Origin: CAXBNB01 sp040151475
GTDB taxonomy: Bacteria; Bacteroidota; Bacteroidia; Cytophagales; Cyclobacteriaceae
Reading direction: 5' to 3'
Length of the DNA: 20,547 nucleotides
NCBI RefSeq assembly: GCF_040151475.1
Contig: NZ_JBDKWG010000127.1
Span: 1-20,547 of the forward strand
The position numbers were made by a program, and so were the translations under genes. The notes beneath the pieces are model-generated. The model saw only the letters and a list, made by a program, of their open reading frames with translations, ran no database searches and was not told the origin of the DNA. Position 1 is the first letter of the stretch. Each line of letters starts with the position of its first letter. Below, in pieces: positions 1 through 8,708 of the stretch.

Positions 1-1
1 C

Positions 2-361
2 GGGGATACATTATTCGAAATATGCTATGATCGTTTTTCTTATTCTTATCAGAGATCGAGAAGCGTTTGTTATTCATTTTCTACTAAAAGTCCTGTCAAT
101 GAAGTGAAATATGTTTCCAGCCGGGATTTTCAAATTAGCGGGCAGATGTACAGAGTGTATAAGTTTTTGCAGGATGATCCTAATATTGCAGATGATGAAG
201 AAATGTTTTTTTACTTACCGGACTTAGGTATTATAATTCGTAACAATGAATCATGGGGTGGGTCTGAAAAGCTTTTTTATGCTTCAGGCCATGCAAAATC
301 GCAATTGGTGGTTTTGCTTGAAAATAAAATAATGGGGGATAAAGATTTTTTCACGCTATGA
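2..361 (+). CDS. Hypothetical protein, 5' end outside the window
   Basis: The reading frame is open from base 2 to the TGA at 359-361, giving at least 119 codons, so the gene starts beyond the left edge. A GTG at 104 could serve as a start, but the frame stays open upstream of it, so an internal start is not needed. The product is rich in aromatic and acidic residues (for example DDEEMFFYLPDLGIIIR) and shows no signal peptide, membrane segment or motif I recognise. It converges on hemC with only 31 bp between the stop codons, and I see no strong terminator there. The function is unknown. Confidence 0.65.
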   Translation, partial: GDTLFEICYDRFSYSYQRSRSVCYSFSTKSPVNEVKYVSSRDFQISGQMYRVYKFLQDDPNIADDEEMFFYLPDLGIIIRNNESWGGSEKLFYASGHAKSQLVVLLENKIMGDKDFFTL

Positions 362-392
362 CGAGAGTGAGTTTTATTTTTAATATGACCAT

Positions 393-1316
393 TTATCCTT
401 GCTCTTTCCTTATTTCTTCCAATATTTCGGCTCCTCCATTTTCCAAAACATATTTTCCAAGAGATTCTCCTGCTAGTTCTGGGTTGGTGATCGGAGCTTG
501 TGATTCTGAAACGACGAATTTACTTCCATCTAAGCTGATGATGCCACCTTTTAGGACTACTTGATTCTCTATGACTTGTGCATAACCAAAGATTGGTACA
601 CTGCATCCTCCTTGCATTTTCTTAAGAAAAGCCCTTTCTGCTTTGATGGCAATTTCTGATGGCTTATGATTGATGCTATTGCGAACAAATTCTCGTTTTT
701 CGCTGCTCAAAGAAGTGTAAGTTTCAATAGCGATGCTTCCCTGTCCTACTGCTGGTGTGAATTTCTGTACATCCATTTCCAATGCGATTTGATCATTGTA
801 TCCCATACGATGTACTCCGGCATAGGCAAGAAATAGTGCATCGCTCTGACCCTCTTCCATTTTTCTGATCCGGGTTTGCAAGTTTCCACGGATAGGTACT
901 GTGCTAACTTCCGGATAATATTTTTTCAAAAAAGCAATTCTTCTTGTTGAAGAGGTGCCAATTTTCAAGTTGGAATTATTTAAATCAAGGTTTTTGTTGT
1001 TTGAAAGGAGTACGTCACTTGCTTTTTCTCTTTCACCGATAGCAATAAGTTCGAAACCATCTGGCAATTCTGATTGCATGTCTTTGGCACTATGTACGGC
1101 AATGTCAATAGCACCGGAAGCCAGTTGCTCTTCTATTTCCTCTGTGAAAACACCCTTACTTCCTATTTTGGAAATGCTCACATCCAAAATTTTATCTCCT
1201 TTGGTTTCGATGGTAACAATTTCTGTTTCTGCACCCTTTTTTTCCAACAAATCCTGAATATGATATGCTTGCCACAACGCCAACTTACTTCCCCTGGTTC
1301 CTATCTTTATTTTCAT
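393..1316 (-). CDS. hemC: Porphobilinogen deaminase (hydroxymethylbilane synthase)
   Basis: This cytoplasmic enzyme polymerises four porphobilinogen molecules into hydroxymethylbilane, the linear precursor of uroporphyrinogen III in haem and sirohaem synthesis. The 307-aa protein has the usual family length. It carries the N-terminal GTRGSKLALWQ motif (residues 7-17), KGVFTEE (54-60), the catalytic aspartate D79 within HSAKD, the substrate-binding arginines of TSSTRR (121-126), and C238 in MQGGCSVP, which by family knowledge holds the dipyrromethane cofactor. It is the last gene of a minus-strand block, 9 bp after holB, so it is probably cotranscribed with holB and the GlmU-like gene. hemB lies 7.5 kb away on the same strand, so the haem genes are not in one operon. 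Confidence 0.97.
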   Translation of the reverse strand: MKIKIGTRGSKLALWQAYHIQDLLEKKGAETEIVTIETKGDKILDVSISKIGSKGVFTEEIEEQLASGAIDIAVHSAKDMQSELPDGFELIAIGEREKASDVLLSNNKNLDLNNSNLKIGTSSTRRIAFLKKYYPEVSTVPIRGNLQTRIRKMEEGQSDALFLAYAGVHRMGYNDQIALEMDVQKFTPAVGQGSIAIETYTSLSSEKREFVRNSINHKPSEIAIKAERAFLKKMQGGCSVPIFGYAQVIENQVVLKGGIISLDGSKFVVSESQAPITNPELAGESLGKYVLENGGAEILEEIRKEQG

Positions 1317-1325
1317 TTTTCAGTG

Positions 1326-2453
1326 CTATTTAGATGTCATCAACCTTCCTATTGTCAGGGACATATCCATGAAGAGAATTTTTGGGCTCGCATTTCTTCC
1401 CAGATGATAATGGGCTTTATTGAGTTCTCCTGATATTTTTTCCAAAACAGTCAAACTCAGTGCTTTTCCAAAATTTTTAACGAACCCACTTTCCTCTTCG
1501 TTTAATTTCAGTTCGTTGACGGTTGCCAGTTTTGCGATAAGTGCTTCTCTCATCATATTGAGCCCGTAGAGCAACAGCGTCATCTGAGCTGATTTATTCA
1601 TAGAAGAAAATACATCATTCATTGCGGTAAGTTCTGAGAAATTTCTGGTCCAACACAGTCGCATCCAATCCCGAAACATTTTGTGTGCATCATCTTCTAT
1701 TTCGTTGATAAGGGTGGATGCCTTATTTAAGTTCCCTTCTGCCAGTGCTGCTATTTTGTTGGCTTTTACTGAATCGACACCATGAGCTTTTTCCAAATGA
1801 TGCGCTACCTCATCTTCACTAAAAGTCCTGATTTTGAGTAATTGACATCTTGAGAGTATGGTTGTCAGTAATTTTTCGTAATCGTTTGTTACCAACAAAA
1901 AAATCGTTTGAGCAGGTGGTTCTTCCAGTATTTTTAAAATACCATTGGCGGCATTCACATGCATGTATTCCGGTAACCAGATAAGCATGACTTTGTACTT
2001 TGCTTCAAAAGCTTTCAGAGATAAGTTCTTAATAATATTTCTGCTTTCTTCTTTAGAAATATTGGCTTGCTTGTTTTCAGCACCATAAAAGGAAGACCAT
2101 TGTTCTATACCATTGTATGGGTTTGTCAAAGCGAAGTTTCTCCATTCGGGCAGATAGCTAGAGCTTACTACACTTTTTCCAGTTACTTTTTTAGTAGAAC
2201 TTACAGGAAAAACGAATTGCACATCGGGATGTACCAGTTTGTCAATCTTTTTGCATGAAGAGCATTCACCACAGGAATCGGTATCGGATGGATTGGTACA
2301 GTTGATGTAAGTAGCGAAGGCCAATGACATGGCAAGATTGGCACTTCCCTCAGCACCAAAAAACAGCTGGGCATGTGCCACATGGTTTTCCTTAACCGCA
2401 GAGATAAGTTTCTGTTTGGTTTCTTCAAGACCGATGATATCAGAGAATCTCAT
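1326..2453 (-). CDS. holB: DNA polymerase III clamp loader, delta-prime-type subunit
   Basis: This is a subunit of the clamp loader that places the sliding clamp on primed DNA. The 375-aa product has the AAA+ fold of this family. A cysteine cluster (C52, C61, C64, C67) fits the zinc-binding module. The region corresponding to Walker A (GAEGSANLA, residues 33-41) lacks the lysine and threonine needed to bind ATP, which argues for delta-prime and against the ATPase subunit DnaX. The SRC motif (201-203), which supplies the arginine finger in this family, is present. The ATG overlaps the end of the upstream GlmU-like gene by 4 bp, pointing to translational coupling. Assignment to holB rests on motifs and length. 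Confidence 0.85.
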   Translation of the reverse strand: MRFSDIIGLEETKQKLISAVKENHVAHAQLFFGAEGSANLAMSLAFATYINCTNPSDTDSCGECSSCKKIDKLVHPDVQFVFPVSSTKKVTGKSVVSSSYLPEWRNFALTNPYNGIEQWSSFYGAENKQANISKEESRNIIKNLSLKAFEAKYKVMLIWLPEYMHVNAANGILKILEEPPAQTIFLLVTNDYEKLLTTILSRCQLLKIRTFSEDEVAHHLEKAHGVDSVKANKIAALAEGNLNKASTLINEIEDDAHKMFRDWMRLCWTRNFSELTAMNDVFSSMNKSAQMTLLLYGLNMMREALIAKLATVNELKLNEEESGFVKNFGKALSLTVLEKISGELNKAHYHLGRNASPKILFMDMSLTIGRLMTSK

Positions 2454-3655
2454 AATTCATTTTTGTTTTCCCAAACCCTGTATTTTTCAGATCGCTTAAA
2501 AATTTCTTCAAAGATGCCATCATCAGGATCAGTCCATCCTTTGGTTTTTCTTCGCATGGCAATAGTGGCAGTTTCTTTGGCTTTATCTAAACGGTAAGTT
2601 GTGAATCCTGCTGAGCCACCCCAACTAAATGAAGGGATGACATTTCCGGGATACCCCGACCCAAAAATATTTGCACTCACTCCGACCACTGTACCAGTGT
2701 TGAACATCGTATTGATACCACATTTGGAATGATCTCCCATAATCAATCCACAAAATTGTAATCCTGTGTTGATGAATGAATCTTTGGTATAATCCCACAT
2801 TTTTACTTGTGTATAGTTATTCTTCATGTTGGATGTGTTGGTGTCAGCTCCGAGGTTGCACCATTCACCTATTACAGAACTTCCCAAATACCCATCATGT
2901 CCTTTATTGCTGTACCCCATGATTACAGAGTTGGCTACCTCACCTCCTACTTTAGTATGGGGACCAAAGGTAGAGTCTCCTCTTATTTTTGCACCCATAT
3001 TCACTTGGCCATATTCACACAAGGCAAATGGCCCCCTGATGATACTACCTTCATGAATTTTGGTATTTTTACCAATATATATTGGGCCATTTTCCGCATT
3101 CAGAATTGCCGCTTTTACTTCAGCCCCTTTTTCAAGGAAAATGTTTTTTTCATTGTAGATCCTGGTATATGGATCCTCCACGCCTATGGACTTTTGTCCT
3201 TTAGTCAGCAGGTCAAAATCTAACCTGATCTGATCTCCATTTTTAATGAAAATATCCCATGGCCTTTCTATCAAATCTACCTTTCCTGAATGTTCTACAC
3301 TGATCAATTGATCATCGACTGCTTGGTTAAAAGTCGGCATAGAAGCAGCTTTTGAAGCTAAAAATTTTCCGTTTTGAGTAAGCTTTTGATTTTCTTGTAG
3401 GTTTTCAAGAGCTTTGATTAGCTGGTCATCAGGACAGAGCGAGGCATTTATAATAAGGTTAAGTGTGCCATCACCAATTGTTTCTGTTTTACCAAGGTAA
3501 GGCTCTGTAATAAGGTTGACCTCAGCACCTAGTTTAGCAGACCACTTTTCATGTATTTTCAGAATTCCGACTCTTAATTCCCCTATGGATCGGGTGTATG
3601 TAAGTGGTAATAACTGCAACCTCGTTTCAGCTATGTCGAGCAGGAAAATCTTCAT
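2450..3655 (-). CDS. GlmU-like putative sugar nucleotidyltransferase/acyltransferase (Bacteroidota type)
   Basis: The 401-aa protein resembles the Bacteroidota alternative GlmU-like family, thought to make UDP-GlcNAc or a related activated sugar for the cell envelope. The N-terminal part (1-150) is a diverged nucleotidyltransferase-like region with LLPLTYTRSIGELRVG (15-30) in place of the usual LAAGxGTRM loop. Residues about 185-345 form a left-handed beta-helix with hexapeptide repeats (for example PIYIGKNTKIHEGSIIRGPF, 191-210), as in acetyltransferases. The start at 3655 is chosen because MKIFLLD fits the family N-terminus. No Shine-Dalgarno sequence precedes it. The gene sits just after the rpmE2 terminator and overlaps holB by 4 bp. 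The exact substrate cannot be read from the sequence. Confidence 0.8.
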   Translation of the reverse strand: MKIFLLDIAETRLQLLPLTYTRSIGELRVGILKIHEKWSAKLGAEVNLITEPYLGKTETIGDGTLNLIINASLCPDDQLIKALENLQENQKLTQNGKFLASKAASMPTFNQAVDDQLISVEHSGKVDLIERPWDIFIKNGDQIRLDFDLLTKGQKSIGVEDPYTRIYNEKNIFLEKGAEVKAAILNAENGPIYIGKNTKIHEGSIIRGPFALCEYGQVNMGAKIRGDSTFGPHTKVGGEVANSVIMGYSNKGHDGYLGSSVIGEWCNLGADTNTSNMKNNYTQVKMWDYTKDSFINTGLQFCGLIMGDHSKCGINTMFNTGTVVGVSANIFGSGYPGNVIPSFSWGGSAGFTTYRLDKAKETATIAMRRKTKGWTDPDDGIFEEIFKRSEKYRVWENKNEL

Positions 3656-3660
3656 CGGGC

Positions 3661-3700
3661 AAAAATAAAAAAGTCTTCAAGAAATTAGATTCCTGAAGAC
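3661..3700 (-). terminator. Intrinsic terminator after rpmE2, abutting the GlmU-like start
   Basis: Read on the minus strand, an 11-bp stem (GTCTTCAGGAA / TTCTTGAAGAC, one G-U pair) with a 6-nt loop occupies 3700-3673 and is followed by a T-rich tract down to 3661. It lies 23 bp after the rpmE2 stop codon. The T tract ends 5 bp before the ATG of the next gene at 3655. Confidence 0.85.
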
Positions 3701-3723
3701 CTTTATATCCGAAATGAATTGGA

Positions 3724-3969
3724 TTATTTCTTTTTGTATCTTTTGTTGAATTTCTCCACTCTACCAGCAGTATCCACAAATAGTTTTTTACCAGTATAAA
3801 AAGGATGAGAAGCAGAACTAACTTCCACTTTTACCAATGGATATTCATTGCCGTCTTCCCAAGTGATGGTTTCACTAGAAGTCATAGTTGACTTGGTGAT
3901 AAATTTAAAGTCACTTGATGTATCGTGGAAAACGATTTCTTTGTATTCTGGATGTATGTCTTTTTTCAT
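3724..3969 (-). CDS. rpmE2: 50S ribosomal protein L31 type B
   Basis: L31 is a small protein of the large ribosomal subunit that helps bridge the two subunits. The 81-aa product starts MKKDIHPEY and has SSASHPFYTGKK (52-63) and a basic C-terminus (EKFNKRYKKK), all typical of the type B form. It contains no cysteine, which marks it as the zinc-independent paralogue; in other bacteria such forms can be made under zinc limitation, but no Zur-like site was recognised here. The gene has its own strong promoter at 4014-4044, a leader of about 38 nt, and its own terminator. It is divergent from the Wzi-like gene. Confidence 0.96.
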   Translation of the reverse strand: MKKDIHPEYKEIVFHDTSSDFKFITKSTMTSSETITWEDGNEYPLVKVEVSSASHPFYTGKKLFVDTAGRVEKFNKRYKKK

Positions 3970-4013
3970 CTTGTATGATGTTTGATTCTTTTCAATTTCC
4001 CTAAAAAGGAGTG

Positions 4014-4044
4014 CAAAAGTAGAAAGAATAGATTAAAACACAAA
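4014..4044 (-). promoter_or_regulatory. Bacteroidota-type housekeeping promoter of rpmE2
   Basis: On the minus strand, TTTG (4044-4041) is followed after 19 bp by TACTTTTG (4021-4014), a full match to the TAnnTTTG -7 element used by the primary sigma factor of Bacteroidota. Transcription would begin near 4007, giving a leader of about 38 nt before the ATG at 3969. This is the best promoter match in the window and supports the phylum assignment. Confidence 0.75.
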
Positions 4045-4158
4045 TTAATGTTGAGAATTAAAAAAGAAAGATCATGAAAAATATTTTCATACAGCCAGTA
4101 ATTAGCTCATTCCAAATTAATTCAAAATATTTGCTATCAGTAAGAGCTTATAATAAAG

Positions 4159-5859
4159 ATGCGAATCAAATGTTTTTTTTTAATTGCCGGAATGTCTTTT
4201 TTGAACTTTTGGACAAAAGCTCAGAGCACGTATGCCCCATTGAATGCAGATTACTATTATTTGATAGACCGCTATCAGGTTTTGAATTCCGATTTGTCTC
4301 AAAATCAAATCCATTCTTCATTTAAGCCATATAAAAGGAAATCCATTGCTGATTTTATCGATTCATTGGAATATAACACTTCCTCTTTTGATGAAGCCAA
4401 TATAAAATACCTGAAAACAGACAATTGGGAATATTTTAAAAATGGAGATGAAGACAGTGAAAAACCGTTTTTGAAAGTTTTTTACAAGAAGAAACCTGAT
4501 TTTGTGCATGTGGACACCAAAGATTTCGACTTGCATGTAAAACCTGTTTTATATTTCAGTACCGGACATGATGCCAATAGTACTTCCAGTCCATACATCA
4601 ATTCGAGAGGAGTAGAACTTCGGGGTAAGATTGACAATAAAATTTCTTTTTATACTTTTTTGACCGAAAATCAGGCGGTGTTTCCAAAATATGTTCAAGA
4701 CTATTCCTCCAGCCGTGGTATTGTTCCCAATGAAGGCTTTTGGAAACTATTTGGTGGAAATGGGTATGATTTTTTTACAGCCAGAGGCTATATCCAATTC
4801 AATGCTACGAAGCATATTGGCATTCAGTTTGGGCATGACCGCAATTTTGTGGGGAACGGGTACAGGTCTATGCTTCTTTCTGACATTTCTGCTTCCTATC
4901 CTTTTATCAAAATCCAGACTAAAATATGGAAGTTGCAATATACCAACCTGTATGCTGAACTAACTGCAGATGCACCCTATACAGCAACTGGTTCACTGGG
5001 TACAAAAGAATTTCCGAAAAAGTTTATGACGCTTCATCATCTGAGTATTAATGTCTCTAAAAAGCTCAATTTAGGAATTTTTGAATCGGTTATTTTTCAT
5101 AGAGGAGACAGTACGGGCACAGCAATAGAATTCAATTATTTGAATCCTGTAATATTTTACAGCACTATTGAACAACAAACAGGAAGTCCGGACAATGCCC
5201 TGTTGGGGTTTGATTTTAAATGGAATGCAAAAAAGGGAGTTTCTTTCTATGGACAATTTATATTGGATGAATTGATCGTTGGAGAATTAAAATCCGGTAG
5301 GGGATGGTGGGGTAATAAATATGCCTATCAGCTAGGTGGAAAGTATTATGATGCATTTAAAATACCTCATCTGGATTTGCAGGCAGAGTACAATTACGCT
5401 CGTCCTTTTACTTATTCGCACGAGTCTATTTTCACCAATTATACACAATACCGTCAGCCTTTAGCTCATCCATTGGGAGCTAATTTTAAAGAGAAGATTT
5501 TCATAGCAAGATATCAGCCCCTGAAAAAGGTTTATCTCACCGGAAAAGTGATTCAGGCAGATTACGGCACTGATCCTGAGGGTGAAAATTTTGGCAGTGA
5601 TGTGTTAAAATCTTACAATTCTAGGATTGATAATGTGAGATCAAATACTGATTATGGATATAATACAGGAGACGGTGTTTCCAACAAACTTTTATTTGTT
5701 GACCTTACTGTTTCTTATAGACTGAAACACAATCTTTTTGTGGATTTAAGACATGTTTACAGAAAGATGGAAAGTGAGTCTTCAATAAATAATTTCAATA
5801 CTCAATTTTCTTCCTTGTCTTTGCGTTTAAATATTGCAGCCAGAGATTATAGTTTTTAA
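4159..5859 (+). CDS. Outer-membrane beta-barrel protein, capsule assembly Wzi / RemB-like
   Basis: The 566-aa protein begins with a signal peptide (MRIKCFFLIAGMSFLNFWTKAQ, cleavage probably after residue 22) and ends in an aromatic residue (RDYSF), as outer-membrane barrels do. Alternating polar and hydrophobic strands fill most of residues 120-566. The segment GHDRNFVGNGYRSMLLSD (225-242) resembles the conserved core of Bacteroidota proteins annotated as capsule assembly Wzi family or gliding protein RemB. Its role would be at the cell surface, in polysaccharide attachment or motility; I cannot choose between these. The ATG at 4159 is chosen because it gives the signal peptide. A run of nine T (4173-4181) lies in codons 5-8. 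No close partner genes for capsule synthesis are present. Confidence 0.65.
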   Translation: MRIKCFFLIAGMSFLNFWTKAQSTYAPLNADYYYLIDRYQVLNSDLSQNQIHSSFKPYKRKSIADFIDSLEYNTSSFDEANIKYLKTDNWEYFKNGDEDSEKPFLKVFYKKKPDFVHVDTKDFDLHVKPVLYFSTGHDANSTSSPYINSRGVELRGKIDNKISFYTFLTENQAVFPKYVQDYSSSRGIVPNEGFWKLFGGNGYDFFTARGYIQFNATKHIGIQFGHDRNFVGNGYRSMLLSDISASYPFIKIQTKIWKLQYTNLYAELTADAPYTATGSLGTKEFPKKFMTLHHLSINVSKKLNLGIFESVIFHRGDSTGTAIEFNYLNPVIFYSTIEQQTGSPDNALLGFDFKWNAKKGVSFYGQFILDELIVGELKSGRGWWGNKYAYQLGGKYYDAFKIPHLDLQAEYNYARPFTYSHESIFTNYTQYRQPLAHPLGANFKEKIFIARYQPLKKVYLTGKVIQADYGTDPEGENFGSDVLKSYNSRIDNVRSNTDYGYNTGDGVSNKLLFVDLTVSYRLKHNLFVDLRHVYRKMESESSINNFNTQFSSLSLRLNIAARDYSF

Positions 5860-5979
5860 CAGATAAAATCGGAAAATTTCAATAAATTGGCTTCAAAATT
5901 ACCGTTGACAAATAGTTAGCATTCAAAAATCCATTTTACCCGATTGCCGTAAGGTTATATGTCTATCGAAGGAAGTTAT

Positions 5980-7638
5980 ATGAGAAAAGGAATAAAATAT
6001 GTGTTATTGATCATTGTACCAGTTGTATCTATTGGTCTTTTTTCATTTACACCTACAGGGGATAAATACTTTCAGATCGCCAAAAATCTGGAAATATTTA
6101 CTTCTATTTATCAGGAGTTGAATGAGAACTATGTAGATGAAATAAATCCAAACCAACTACTGAATACTGGAGTGAAGGCAATGCTCAAAAAGCTTGACCC
6201 ATATACAGTATATATTCAGGAGGACGATATTGAGGATTACCGCACGATGGCTACCGGTGAATATGGTGGTATAGGCATCCAATCCAATAAGGTAAATGGA
6301 AAGCATGTGGTGCTCATGATCTATGAGAATTCACCCGCAGACCAAGCGGGAATTAAAATATCTGATGAGATTATCTCAATGGATGGAGTTGATGTGAGAG
6401 ATAAGTCTGATTTAGAATTTGGTAAATTAATAAAAGGACAGGCCGGAACTGAAGTGCAACTCACCATCAGTCGAAACCTGGGAAGAGAGACACTCGATTT
6501 AACGATGAAAAGAGAAAAGATTGTCATTCCCAATATCAGCTATAAAGGCATGATTACAGAAGATATTGGTTATCTGAGGTTGAGTGAGTTCACAAGAGAT
6601 GCCGGAGAAGATGTCAGAAAAACGGTAAAGGAATTGAAAGAACAAGGCGCAGAAAAAATAGTTCTTGATCTGCGTGAAAACCCCGGAGGATTGCTGAATG
6701 AAGCGGTGAATATATGCAATGTTTTTATACCTAAAGGACAAAAAGTAGTCCATACAAAGGGCAAAACGAAAAAGCAAAGCTACCTCTACAATACAAGGTT
6801 AGAACCACTTGATTTGAAAATCCCTCTGGCAGTACTGATCAATAGCAAAAGTGCATCAGCTTCAGAGATTGTGTCTGGGGTAATGCAGGACTATGACCGG
6901 GGAGTTCTTATTGGACAAAAATCTTACGGAAAAGGCCTGGTTCAGATGACAAAACCTTTGTCTTACAATGCTCAGTTGAAGTTGACTACTGCAAAATATT
7001 ATGTGCCAAGCGGTAGGTGTATTCAGGCTTTAGATTATTCCCATAGAAGGTCGGATGGAAGTGTTGGCAGCATTCCTGACTCTTTGAAATCAACTTTTAA
7101 AACAACTAACGGCAGGATAGTATTTGACGGTGGAGGTGTAGATCCGGATATTGAAACCGAGGTGGTATCCCTATCCTCTTATTCTGCAAATCTGGCCGAG
7201 AGTGGACTCCTTTTTGAATATGCGACTAAATACTACTTTTCGCATGAAAAGATCGCTGATGCGAAAAGTTTTCACCTGACCAATGAAGAGTATTCTGAAT
7301 TTATGGATTGGATGAAAACTAAAGATTTTGAAAATAATTCTTTGGCGGAAGAAACTATATCAGAGTTAAGAAAAGCGTCTGAAAGTGATAAAGTATATAA
7401 GAATTTGTTGGATGAAATTGACCAACTCCAAGCCAAGGTCACTTCATTGAAGTCCAATGGACTGACTACCTACAGAGAAGAGATAACCAGACTTTTGGAA
7501 GAAGGAATAATATCACGCTACTACCTCAAAAGGGGTGTAGTGGAAGCATCTCTTGAGCAAGATGTGGACGTAAACAAAGCTATTGAGGTGCTAAATAACT
7601 CTAACGAGTACAATGAAGTGCTGGCAAGTGTTAAGTGA
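5980..7638 (+). CDS. C-terminal processing peptidase, S41 family (CtpA/Prc)
   Basis: This is an envelope serine protease with a Ser-Lys dyad that trims or degrades proteins by their C-termini. I prefer the ATG at 5980 to the one at 5959, because it gives a compact N-terminus (MRKGIKYVLLIIVPVVSIGLF) with a membrane-spanning signal or anchor and is preceded by GGAAG. The product is then 552 aa. In this numbering a PDZ domain lies at about 95-180 (GGIGI, SPADQAGI), the peptidase core follows with DLRENPGG (230-237), and catalytic S293 in SASASE and K318 in SYGKG are 25 residues apart, as in E. coli Prc. The last 170 residues are helical and charged, as in Bacteroidota members. It stands alone, 120 bp after the barrel gene. 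Confidence 0.93.
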   Translation: MRKGIKYVLLIIVPVVSIGLFSFTPTGDKYFQIAKNLEIFTSIYQELNENYVDEINPNQLLNTGVKAMLKKLDPYTVYIQEDDIEDYRTMATGEYGGIGIQSNKVNGKHVVLMIYENSPADQAGIKISDEIISMDGVDVRDKSDLEFGKLIKGQAGTEVQLTISRNLGRETLDLTMKREKIVIPNISYKGMITEDIGYLRLSEFTRDAGEDVRKTVKELKEQGAEKIVLDLRENPGGLLNEAVNICNVFIPKGQKVVHTKGKTKKQSYLYNTRLEPLDLKIPLAVLINSKSASASEIVSGVMQDYDRGVLIGQKSYGKGLVQMTKPLSYNAQLKLTTAKYYVPSGRCIQALDYSHRRSDGSVGSIPDSLKSTFKTTNGRIVFDGGGVDPDIETEVVSLSSYSANLAESGLLFEYATKYYFSHEKIADAKSFHLTNEEYSEFMDWMKTKDFENNSLAEETISELRKASESDKVYKNLLDEIDQLQAKVTSLKSNGLTTYREEITRLLEEGIISRYYLKRGVVEASLEQDVDVNKAIEVLNNSNEYNEVLASVK

Positions 7639-7692
7639 TAAGATGTTTATATATTTCCTTAAATTGAGTTTCTACACTTACCACTTTTCAAT

Positions 7693-8607
7693 TTGCAAGA
7701 ATCTTTAGATCAGGTTATTTTAAATTTCAATAAAGACTCACTTCTTCTTCTGAATGTTTGTCTGGCATTTATAATGTTCGGAGTGGCACTGGAATTAAAG
7801 GTTGAGAATTTCAGACGTATATTCAAAACACCAGTCCCAATCCTTACGGGATTAGTTGCACAATTTATCTTACTTCCTGCGGGAACATTTCTTTTAATAT
7901 TATTGATACAACCAACGGCCAGTGTGGCACTGGGAATGATATTGATTTCGGCATGTCCTGGAGGAAATGTTTCCAATTTCTTCTCAATGATGTCTAAGGG
8001 GAACGTGGCATTATCAGTAAGTATTACTGCTATTTCTACTGCTTTGTGCATATTTATGACACCATTCAATTTGGCATTATGGAGTAATTTTTATGCACCA
8101 ACACGTGCGATATTGCAAGAGGTTAATCTGGAGATGTCTAATGTGGTTATCACTATATTTATGGTATTGCTGATTCCACTGATTTTGGGGATGCTACTAT
8201 CAGCAAAAAGACCGGATTTGTCTTCGAAAATCAGTGGACATATTCGTAAAATGTCACTTGTAATCTTTGGTGCATTTGTTTTGGGAGCTCTGGCTGCTAA
8301 TTTTGACATTTTTCTCCATCACATTGCAGCGGTTATATTGCTGGTGACACTTCACAATGGAATGGCTCTATTGATTGGGTATTTTTCAGCAAAGTCAATC
8401 CGCTTACCTTTAGCTGACAGAAGATCTATCTCCATTGAAACAGGGATTCAAAACTCCGGTTTAGGACTTATTTTGATATTTGATTTTTTTCAAGGGCTTG
8501 GAGGAATGGCTATTGTAGCAGCATGGTGGGGTATATGGCATTTAACCTCTGGACTTATGTTGTCCTGGTATTGGTCAAAAAAGGAACTCGTCGAAGATTT
8601 GGCTTGA
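7693..8607 (+). CDS. Bile acid:sodium symporter family transporter
   Basis: The 304-aa protein is hydrophobic throughout, with about nine or ten predicted membrane helices. The segment LISACPGGNVSNFFSMMSKG (84-103) matches the conserved Pro-Gly-Gly-Asn crossover motif of the BASS family, and ETGIQNSGLGL near residue 250 matches the second conserved Asn/Gln-containing motif. Family members import bile acids, steroids, 2-keto acids or other organic anions with sodium; the substrate here is unknown. The start is a TTG at 7693. No in-frame ATG, GTG or TTG lies between the upstream stop at 7660 and that codon, and the next ATG would cut into the first helix. It follows the S41 gene by 54 bp, and the two could be cotranscribed. 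Confidence 0.88.
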   Translation: MQESLDQVILNFNKDSLLLLNVCLAFIMFGVALELKVENFRRIFKTPVPILTGLVAQFILLPAGTFLLILLIQPTASVALGMILISACPGGNVSNFFSMMSKGNVALSVSITAISTALCIFMTPFNLALWSNFYAPTRAILQEVNLEMSNVVITIFMVLLIPLILGMLLSAKRPDLSSKISGHIRKMSLVIFGAFVLGALAANFDIFLHHIAAVILLVTLHNGMALLIGYFSAKSIRLPLADRRSISIETGIQNSGLGLILIFDFFQGLGGMAIVAAWWGIWHLTSGLMLSWYWSKKELVEDLA

Positions 8608-8694
8608 TTAATCGAATCACCTAAAAATACGAGCCAATTATCGTATGATATTCACTACTTATCGAATAGTTCTAAAATCAACTCTGTAAAAATT

Positions 8695-8702
8695 TAGTTT
8701 TG
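8695..8702 (+). promoter_or_regulatory. Candidate -7 promoter element of a small transcript
   Basis: TAGTTTTG matches the Bacteroidota -7 consensus TAnnTTTG exactly. No clear TTTG is found about 19 bp upstream, so only half of the promoter is supported. Transcription would start near 8709. Confidence 0.4.
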
Positions 8703-8708
8703 TAATAT

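Noticed and set aside
4074..4325. An 83-codon frame overlapping the start of the Wzi-like gene
   Set aside because: It has no recognisable features. The overlapping frame has a signal peptide and family motifs.
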